Below, piece by piece: positions 33,679-39,560 of a stretch of 39,560 bases of DNA. The DNA is taken from NCBI GenBank assembly GCA_026399195.1, contig JAPLRK010000064.1, forward strand, positions 13,881 to 53,440, in the 5' to 3' direction. The stretch is from Legionellales bacterium (GTDB lineage Bacteria > Pseudomonadota > Gammaproteobacteria > Legionellales > Legionellaceae). Within the stretch, counting starts at the first letter, position 1. Every line of letters begins with the position of its first letter. The notes below the pieces were generated by a model. The model worked only from the letters and a program-made list of their open reading frames with translations. It had not been told where the DNA came from and searched no databases. The position numbers and the translations under genes were made by a program.

Positions 33679-34956
33679 TTGACCACATACAATCCAGATA
33701 TACCCAAACATAGCTTATGGAGTGCCTACCTGATTTTTTTTCTAGCGGCCTCTTTTTATCTCTATGAATTTATTTTACAAGTAGCGCCCAGCGTGATGGC
33801 GAAACCTATGATGGAGACATTTCAGGTTAATGCCGAGGGGTTTGGAGTCATTTCTGCTTTTTATTTTTATGCCTATGCTCCTATGCAGCTTCCTGCTGGA
33901 TTGTTGTTTGATCGTTATGGCCCACGAAAGCTCATGACCTGTGCGTTGCTCTTGTGCGCTTTTGGTTCCTTTTTCTTTGCTTCGACTGACAGTGTGGTCA
34001 CTGCATCCTTGGGCCGTATGCTGATCGGCGTAGGATCAGCCTTTTCGTTTATTGGAGTGTTGGTCTTGGTGTCTCGATGGTTCCCCCCACAACATTTCGC
34101 AATTCTAGCGGGCGTTGCTCAATTGATGAGTTCAGTGGGCGCTATGTTTGGTGAGATGCCATTGGCGGCTCTGATAGGGCAAGTGGGTTGGCGAGAGGCC
34201 AGTTTTATATTGTCGGGTGTTGGGTGTTTGTTGGCGATATTGTTGTGGTGCCTTATTCGAGATTATCCTCATCAACCCACCCAAACATTGCCTACGCGAT
34301 CTTTTCGTGAGGAGTGTAAACGTCTGATGGAAGTGTGCAGTCGTTCTTATACTTGGTTGACTGGGGCATATGCCTTTTCGATATGGACGCCAATAGCGGT
34401 ATTTGCAGCACTTTGGGGGGTTCCTTATTTGCAAGAAAAATATCATGTGAGTGTTTTGATGGCTTCAGGACTGTGTAGCATGATTTGGTTAGGTATAGGC
34501 GTGGGGAGTCCTTTACTTGGCTGGGTGAGCGATAGGTTTTGCAGCCGTCGTTTGGCGTTGATGATCAGTTCTGTTTTTGGGCTGGTGGCGACTCTTCTCC
34601 TTCTTTATGCGCCAAATATTTCTATTTATTGGATGTACTGGGTGCTTTTTATGTTGGGGTTTGGCGCAGGGGGTCAAACAGTTAGTTTTGCTGTGGTCAC
34701 TGACAATAATCCGGTGCACTTGGTGGGTACCGCCTCTGGGTTTAATAATTTATCCGTTCTGGTCGGCGGGGCCATTTTTCAACCGCTGGTCGGGGTGTTT
34801 TTGCACCATAGTGCTGAGGCACAAATGACCCAAGAATTACCAACTTATTCGATAGCTTGCTATCAGAGTGCGCTCCTCGTGATGCCTTGTTGTTATTTTG
34901 CAAGCTTAATTTTAGCCTGGTTTTTCATTAAAGAATCATATCCTGGTTCTAAGTAA
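33679..34956 (+). CDS. MFS transporter, substrate unknown
   Basis: A 425-residue major-facilitator protein with 12 predicted membrane segments. Motif A between segments 2 and 3 reads AGLLFDRYGPRKLM, and a similar GWVSDRFCSRRL lies between segments 8 and 9. The first segment (FYLYEFILQVAPSVM) resembles a group of Legionella and Coxiella transporters annotated as sugar-acid, nucleoside or amino-acid carriers; this is from memory. The start is TTG, with a weak GAAAG ribosome site; the ATG at 33671 is in another frame. It begins a run of three transporter genes. The TAA stop is part of the dispersed repeat. Confidence 0.85.
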   Translation: MTTYNPDIPKHSLWSAYLIFFLAASFYLYEFILQVAPSVMAKPMMETFQVNAEGFGVISAFYFYAYAPMQLPAGLLFDRYGPRKLMTCALLLCAFGSFFFASTDSVVTASLGRMLIGVGSAFSFIGVLVLVSRWFPPQHFAILAGVAQLMSSVGAMFGEMPLAALIGQVGWREASFILSGVGCLLAILLWCLIRDYPHQPTQTLPTRSFREECKRLMEVCSRSYTWLTGAYAFSIWTPIAVFAALWGVPYLQEKYHVSVLMASGLCSMIWLGIGVGSPLLGWVSDRFCSRRLALMISSVFGLVATLLLLYAPNISIYWMYWVLFMLGFGAGGQTVSFAVVTDNNPVHLVGTASGFNNLSVLVGGAIFQPLVGVFLHHSAEAQMTQELPTYSIACYQSALLVMPCCYFASLILAWFFIKESYPGSK

Positions 34957-34991
34957 GGATCGGGTCCGAAATAACTTCCCATCTCGTCTTA
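34954..34991 (+). repeat. Dispersed intergenic repeat, copy 3
   Basis: The segment from TAAGGATCGGGTCCGAAATA through CTTCCCATCTCGTCTTA matches the copy at 731-764, including the stop codon TAA of the preceding gene at the same position in the repeat. It ends just before the ribosome site of the next transporter. Confidence 0.5.
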
Positions 34992-35005
34992 GTATGGAGG
35001 TGAAC

Positions 35006-36517
35006 ATGTTTCATTGTTTCCAAGAGTTGTTTCAAAAGTGGTGGTTGTTATCCGCTATGTGCTTATTGACCGTAATGTTAAATATTGACGTAACGGCGGT
35101 GAGTATTGCAATTCCCGCAATTGCGGAAGACATGCACGCAAGCCTTGCCAGTATGCAATGGGTCATCAATGCGTTTGTGCTTCTGCCGGCAATTTTTACC
35201 CTATTGGCGGGTATTTTGGGGGATCAGTATGGCACTAAGCGACTGTTTTTAATCGCGATTGGATTTTTTGCACTGGGATCTATTCTGACGGGTGTGGCCC
35301 CTAATGAAATGATCTTGATTGGAGGGCGTGTCATTCAAGGGTTAGCTTTAGGGATTAGCTACCCCATATCGATTCTACTCATTTATGGTATTTTCCCCAA
35401 AAAATTGCATTCGGTAGCGATAGGGTACATCACAGCGACCATGGGCATTTCACTTGCTTTGGGTCCAACCGTCGGGGGAATTTTCGTTGAATATTTCAGC
35501 TGGCGGTGGATTTTTTTTCTGAATATTCCTATTGCCCTGGTTTGTATGATCATCACGCTGAAAACCTGTCCACACGATAGGGCACGTGCTCGTTTGAAAA
35601 AAATGGATTATCAAGGGCTTGTGGTATTTGTTCTGGGGTTGTTTTTTTTGATTTTGGCCTTAAATCAATCGCAAATTTGGGGGCTCACTTCCATCCGTTT
35701 CATCGGCTCACTATTGCTCGGTATTGCTTTGTTGATTTATCTTGTGACGTTAGAAAAGGCCATTCGCATGCCCTTGATCGATATGCAATTGTTTAAAAAT
35801 CGTGATTTTGCAATTCACAATATCATTCGTTTCATCGTGCAAATTATTTTTGTCCCTTTGTTGTTTTTTTTACCCCTTTATTTGGAAAATATTGCGCAAT
35901 ACCGAGCGATTCAGGCGGGCGAAATCATGTTGTCTATGACGTTGGTATTGGGTGTTTTGTCAGTTTTGTCAGGTCATCTTGTCAATTGGTTTGGGGTGAA
36001 AAAAATCAATGGGTTGTCCATGATTTTACTCGCGGTTTCTTGTTTTTTGTTGTTATTGGTAGGCAAAACACCCAACCTTTGGTTGTTCTGTAGTGCCTTA
36101 TTGATCATGGGGATAGCGGTCAGCCTTTCCTTTGTTGCTACAACCATCGGCGCTGTCAACGCGGTGCCCAAGCATCAATCTGGATTAGGGAGTGGGATCT
36201 TTTTTTCTGTGGCTTGGGCGAGTATTGCGTTTGGTGTGGCGTTGATCGGTGGTATCATTGCAAGCTTGAGCAGTTGGGCTTTACAGAATGCGCTTGTTCA
36301 ACAAGGTGTCACATTATCTGAACCTCAGCTGTTGCAAGCCAAACGCATGGCTAAGGGCATTGTGTCAACCATCGGAGTGGATAACCCCATCTTGCTTAAA
36401 TCGATTGATGATGCGTTTTTTTATGGGTTTAGAGCAGCATTGTGGTTTTTGGTGATAGCGGCCATTATGGGCTTGGTTGCCAGCTTCATGCTGAACTCTG
36501 AAAAGAATCAAGGTTAG
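35006..36517 (+). CDS. DHA2-family (EmrB/QacA-type) MFS drug transporter
   Basis: A proton-driven exporter with 14 predicted membrane segments in 503 residues. The DHA2 signatures are present: LNIDVTAVSIAIPAIAEDM in segment 1 (motif D1), LAGILGDQYGTKRLF (motif A), QGLALGISYPISIL (motif B-like), and GISLALGPTVGGIF (motif C, the antiporter motif). GGAGG at 34996-35000 sets the ATG at 35006 rather than 34994. No EmrA-type membrane-fusion partner is adjacent. A 6-base gap separates it from the following symporter, so they are cotranscribed. Confidence 0.88.
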   Translation: MFHCFQELFQKWWLLSAMCLLTVMLNIDVTAVSIAIPAIAEDMHASLASMQWVINAFVLLPAIFTLLAGILGDQYGTKRLFLIAIGFFALGSILTGVAPNEMILIGGRVIQGLALGISYPISILLIYGIFPKKLHSVAIGYITATMGISLALGPTVGGIFVEYFSWRWIFFLNIPIALVCMIITLKTCPHDRARARLKKMDYQGLVVFVLGLFFLILALNQSQIWGLTSIRFIGSLLLGIALLIYLVTLEKAIRMPLIDMQLFKNRDFAIHNIIRFIVQIIFVPLLFFLPLYLENIAQYRAIQAGEIMLSMTLVLGVLSVLSGHLVNWFGVKKINGLSMILLAVSCFLLLLVGKTPNLWLFCSALLIMGIAVSLSFVATTIGAVNAVPKHQSGLGSGIFFSVAWASIAFGVALIGGIIASLSSWALQNALVQQGVTLSEPQLLQAKRMAKGIVSTIGVDNPILLKSIDDAFFYGFRAALWFLVIAAIMGLVASFMLNSEKNQG

Positions 36518-36523
36518 TTTGAT

Positions 36524-37753
36524 ATGTGCGCAAAACATGCTGGAAAAAAGCAGAGTATTTGGCTGAGTCCGCCTGTGATCTATGCGGTCATGATCCTTTT
36601 GGGTATTTTCAGTGGATTGTCGGATATTGGTTTCCTGAAAGCCATGGGTCTGTTCATCTCGGATGTGTTCATCAGAATTTTTAAGTGCATCAGCTTGCCC
36701 ATCATCGTGCTCTCTATTATTGTCACTATTTCCAATTATCGTTCAGACGGGATGGTCTCCTCGATATGGCGACGAACCATGTGTTACACCTTTGGCACAA
36801 CCATCGTTGCCGCAAGTATTAGTTTTCTCTTCTACATCATTATCACACCCAGTATGGTGCAGACTTCTGCTCATACGGTTGCTCAATTACCCGCCGATCA
36901 GCCGGGCTATCTTCAATACATCTCTCATCTCATTCCAGAAACGATATTTTCACCGTTTCTGGAACATCAAGTGATCAGTGTCTTGTTTATGGGGATTCTG
37001 GTTGGTGTGGCCATTCGTTTCATTCCAGATGTGGATGCAAGACAAACCATCACTCAGTTTTTTCGTGGGGCACATGGATTATTCATGGTGATCACACGAT
37101 GGGTGATCACCATTATCCCCATTGGTTTGTTTGGGTTTGTAACCACAACGGTGATTCAGTTGCAGGGGGGTACTGGGATCAAAGGGCTTGGGGAATACCT
37201 GTTGGTGATTGTGATGGCTAATTTGGTTCAAGGCTTCATCATTTTACCTCTTTGGTTAAAATCTCATGGTGTGAAGCCCATGAGAGCGATGAGAGGGATG
37301 TTACCAGCTTTGTCCCTCGCCTTTTTTTCAAAATCTTCGGTCGGTACCTTACCTGTGACCATGGATACGATTGAAAAAAACTTGAATGTGAGGCCTGAGA
37401 TAAGCCGTTTTGTACTTCCTTTGTGTACGAGCATCAACATGAACGGTTGCGCTGCCTTTATATTTGCAACGGTTATCTATCTGATGCAAAACCAAGGCAT
37501 TGAAGTCTCTTTGGCCACTATGCTGCTTTGGGTTGTTGTGGCGACAGTGGCTGCCATTGGCAATGCAGGTGTGCCCATGGGATGCTTTTTCCTAAGTGCC
37601 AGTTTGTTGGCGAGCATGAACGTCCCCATCACCCTAATGGGGATCATTCTTCCGTTTTACAGTCTGATTGATATGTTGGAAACCTCCCTCAATGTGTGGT
37701 CTGATTCGTGTGTGGCAAAAGTTGTGGATGAAAAAGTCGCGTGTGCTGTATAG
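36524..37753 (+). CDS. Dicarboxylate/amino acid:cation symporter (SDF/DAACS family)
   Basis: These transporters bring glutamate, aspartate, serine/threonine or C4-dicarboxylates into the cell with H+ or Na+. The 409-residue protein has the expected eight-segment plan with two re-entrant hairpins: SKSSVGTLPVTM (normally SSSATLP), LPLCTSINMNGCAAF (the NMDGT motif, here NMNGC), GNAGVPMGCFFL, and IDMLETSLNVWSD (normally IDxxRTxxNVxGD). Changes at NMDGT and the arginine of RT suggest a substrate other than acidic amino acids, because that arginine binds the side-chain carboxylate. The 38-base gap before the convergent dapE has no clear terminator. Confidence 0.88.
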   Translation: MCAKHAGKKQSIWLSPPVIYAVMILLGIFSGLSDIGFLKAMGLFISDVFIRIFKCISLPIIVLSIIVTISNYRSDGMVSSIWRRTMCYTFGTTIVAASISFLFYIIITPSMVQTSAHTVAQLPADQPGYLQYISHLIPETIFSPFLEHQVISVLFMGILVGVAIRFIPDVDARQTITQFFRGAHGLFMVITRWVITIIPIGLFGFVTTTVIQLQGGTGIKGLGEYLLVIVMANLVQGFIILPLWLKSHGVKPMRAMRGMLPALSLAFFSKSSVGTLPVTMDTIEKNLNVRPEISRFVLPLCTSINMNGCAAFIFATVIYLMQNQGIEVSLATMLLWVVVATVAAIGNAGVPMGCFFLSASLLASMNVPITLMGIILPFYSLIDMLETSLNVWSDSCVAKVVDEKVACAV

Positions 37754-37791
37754 ATATTCTTGGCTTTACATTTTCACGAAATTTAGAGGCC

Positions 37792-38931
37792 TTATTCCGT
37801 CAACAGTTTCTCGCAGATCACAAAATACATCTTAGCCAGCTGTTCTAAATCAGCCAAGGATACGCATTCATCGACTTGGTGAATGCTCGCGTTGACAGGG
37901 CCAAGCTCTATTACTTCAACGCCATATGGGGCTATAAATCGACCGTCGGAGGTGCCTCCACTGGTGGATCGGGTGGGTGTTTGTTGGGTGACTTCGACTA
38001 TGGCTTCTATACAGCTTGATAAAAGGCGTCCCTGGGAGGTTAGGAAGGGTTCCCCATTCAGGCGCCAATGGATGGTTGGATTGAGGTGATGGCGATCAAA
38101 ACAGGCTTGTATGGCTTGTTTGAGGGTTATATCGGTGTGCTCTGTGGAATAGCGAATATTGAACTGACCTTTTAATTGGCCTGGAATGATATTGCCCGCT
38201 TCACCGCCTGAATGGATGCTTGTGATTTGCAATGAGGTGGGTGGGAAATGCTCGTTGCCGTTATCCCAGACCTTGGTGGTTAATTCAAGGAGAGCCGCTT
38301 GTATCAAATGGATTGGATTTTGGGCCAAATGGGGGTAGGCCACATGCCCTTGTTTGCCTTGGAGATCAAAGGTTACCGTGAGGGAGCCACGACGGCCTAT
38401 TTTGATGACATCACCGACAGACTGTTGGCTTGATGGCTCACCGACAACGCAAAACTGAGGGTGAATATCCCGAAGGTGCAGTTGCTCCATCACATACGGC
38501 GTGCCTAAATGAAAATCATCTCCCTCTTCACCACTGGTGATGAGAAAGCCAAGACTGCCTTTGAAATGAGGATAGGTTTTTATGAAGCGTTGCGTTGCCA
38601 TCAACATGGCGGCCAAACTTCCCTTCATATCCGCACAGCCACGACCATAAAGCATCCCATCTCGTGCATAGAGTTGAAATGGAGGGGATTGCCAACTCGA
38701 AATATCACCCACAGGCACAACGTCAGTATGGCCTGCAAACATCAACAAGGGACCTTCAACGCCTTTTTTAGCAAAAAAATTAGACACGGGCGGATGATTC
38801 AAAGAAAGACAATTAAAGCCCAAATTTTCTAGGAAAGAGATCATGAACTTTTGGCAGCCTGCGTCGAGTGGAGTGACGGATTCGAAAGCAATGAGGTGTT
38901 CTAGAATCTCTTGTATCGATTGAGTCCCCAT
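37792..38931 (-). CDS. dapE: Succinyl-diaminopimelate desuccinylase
   Basis: DapE removes succinate from N-succinyl-diaminopimelate in the lysine and meso-DAP pathway, supplying peptidoglycan precursors. It is an M20-family zinc enzyme: FAGHTDVVP (His and catalytic Asp, near 66), YGRGCADMKGS (bridging Asp, near 98), TSGEEGD (catalytic Glu, near 133) and GGTSDGRF near the C-terminus. The ATG at 38931 shares its A with the dapD stop (TGATG); a TTG one codon earlier is less likely. The product has 379 residues, as usual. Confidence 0.96.
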   Translation of the reverse strand: MGTQSIQEILEHLIAFESVTPLDAGCQKFMISFLENLGFNCLSLNHPPVSNFFAKKGVEGPLLMFAGHTDVVPVGDISSWQSPPFQLYARDGMLYGRGCADMKGSLAAMLMATQRFIKTYPHFKGSLGFLITSGEEGDDFHLGTPYVMEQLHLRDIHPQFCVVGEPSSQQSVGDVIKIGRRGSLTVTFDLQGKQGHVAYPHLAQNPIHLIQAALLELTTKVWDNGNEHFPPTSLQITSIHSGGEAGNIIPGQLKGQFNIRYSTEHTDITLKQAIQACFDRHHLNPTIHWRLNGEPFLTSQGRLLSSCIEAIVEVTQQTPTRSTSGGTSDGRFIAPYGVEVIELGPVNASIHQVDECVSLADLEQLAKMYFVICEKLLTE

Positions 38932-39560
38932 CAAAGATCTCTTAATAATTCGTTCAGGCTGACCTTTGCTCGAGTTTTTTCATCGACTTGCTTGACAATG
39001 ACGGCACAATAAAGGGTGTGACTAGCATCCGCAGACGGTAAGCTGCCAGCCACAACAACGGATCCTGCGGGGATGCGACCATAACTGACCGTCCCTGTCA
39101 TGCGGTTGTAGATCTTGGTGCTCTGGCCTATGAATACCCCCATGGATATCACGGATCCACGCTCTACAATCACGCCTTCGACGATTTCAGATCGCGCGCC
39201 AATAAAGCAATCGTCTTCAATGATCGTAGGATTGGCTTGCAAGGGCTCTAACACGCCGCCAATCCCTGCGCCCCCTGAGAGGTGAACATTTTTTCCAATT
39301 TGTGCACACGAACCCACAGTGGCCCAGGTGTCGATCATGGCGCCTGTATCAATATAAGCCCCAATGTTGACATATGAGGGCATGAGGATGGTGCCTTTTC
39401 CAATAAAAGCACCTCTTCGAACCATGGCATGGGGGACGACACGAACCCCCATTTGCGCATAGTCAGACGAGGTGTAGCCTGTAAATTTTAGAGGTAATTT
39501 GTCATAAAATTGGCAAAAAGAAGCCTCCATGACGCGGTTGGGATAGGCTCTGAAGGTGAG
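38931..39560 (-). CDS. dapD: Tetrahydrodipicolinate N-succinyltransferase, 5' end outside window
   Basis: DapD adds succinate to tetrahydrodipicolinate, the step before DapC and DapE. The visible 209 residues are the end of the N-terminal domain and the full left-handed beta-helix of hexapeptide repeats: [43 protein letters not shown] and [17 protein letters not shown]. The frame is open to the window edge, and [20 protein letters not shown] continues the family alignment, so the ATG at 39530 is internal; about 65 residues are missing. It is cotranscribed with dapE. Confidence 0.96.
   Translation of the reverse strand, partial: LTFRAYPNRVMEASFCQFYDKLPLKFTGYTSSDYAQMGVRVVPHAMVRRGAFIGKGTILMPSYVNIGAYIDTGAMIDTWATVGSCAQIGKNVHLSGGAGIGGVLEPLQANPTIIEDDCFIGARSEIVEGVIVERGSVISMGVFIGQSTKIYNRMTGTVSYGRIPAGSVVVAGSLPSADASHTLYCAVIVKQVDEKTRAKVSLNELLRDL

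Noticed and set aside
1-39560. CRISPR arrays, tRNA or rRNA genes, complete transposases
   Set aside because: None seen: gaps are short and contain no regular spaced repeats, cloverleaf sequences or transposase motifs.

Overview
The window is a chromosomal segment of a gammaproteobacterium. The gene neighbourhoods (rpmF-plsX-fabHDG-acpP-fabF-mltG-tmk-holB-pilZ-tatD, accA-tilS, rsfS-mrdA-rodA, dapDE) are typical of gammaproteobacteria. Several accessory genes point to a host-associated lineage of the Legionellales type: an EnhA-like L,D-transpeptidase, a secreted sphingomyelinase-like phosphoesterase, many nutrient and drug transporters, and a HAD-like protein whose upstream region carries a good match to the PmrA operator known from Legionella and Coxiella. 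The taxonomic placement is an inference; there is no rRNA or tRNA in the window.

Layout. 1-4360 is the end of a surface-polysaccharide cluster: a cut-off sugar aminotransferase, rfbB, a fragment of a wecE-like aminotransferase, a WecB/WbjD-type 2-epimerase and a WbpL-type glycosyl-1-phosphate transferase. 4501-9893 holds csrA, birA, an Sfp-type phosphopantetheinyl transferase, accA, tilS and mdfA. 9888-13285 is the accessory part: the effector-like HAD protein, a 519-bp element bounded by 30-bp inverted repeats, a DUF559 fragment and a secreted phosphoesterase. 13434-21727 carries rnhB, rodA, mrdA, rsfS, a POT peptide transporter, an internally deleted hutH coupled to rnhA, dnaQ, an L,D-transpeptidase and erpA. 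A PIN-toxin fragment lies against the end of mnmA. 23320-33631 is the large fatty-acid/cell-division/DNA-replication cluster from rpmF to anmK. 33679-37753 encodes three more transporters, and 37792-39560 encodes dapE and a cut-off dapD.

How the genes work together. plsX, fabH, fabD, fabG, acpP, fabF, accA, birA and the phosphopantetheinyl transferase cover malonyl-CoA supply, carrier-protein activation and fatty-acid elongation. rodA, mrdA, mltG, anmK, the L,D-transpeptidase and dapD/dapE cover peptidoglycan precursor supply, synthesis, modification and recycling. rnhA, rnhB, dnaQ, holB and tmk serve DNA replication.

The most striking general feature is gene decay by clean deletions and nonsense changes inside otherwise normal operons. 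hutH has lost its catalytic centre in frame. pilZ has an in-frame TGA followed by its conserved C-terminus. tatD lacks its N-terminal metal-binding motif. wecE, a PIN toxin and a DUF559 gene are fragments. This fits genome reduction in a host-adapted bacterium. The best candidate for new biology is the HAD/membrane-module protein at 9888-11141 with its putative PmrA box at 11185-11204.
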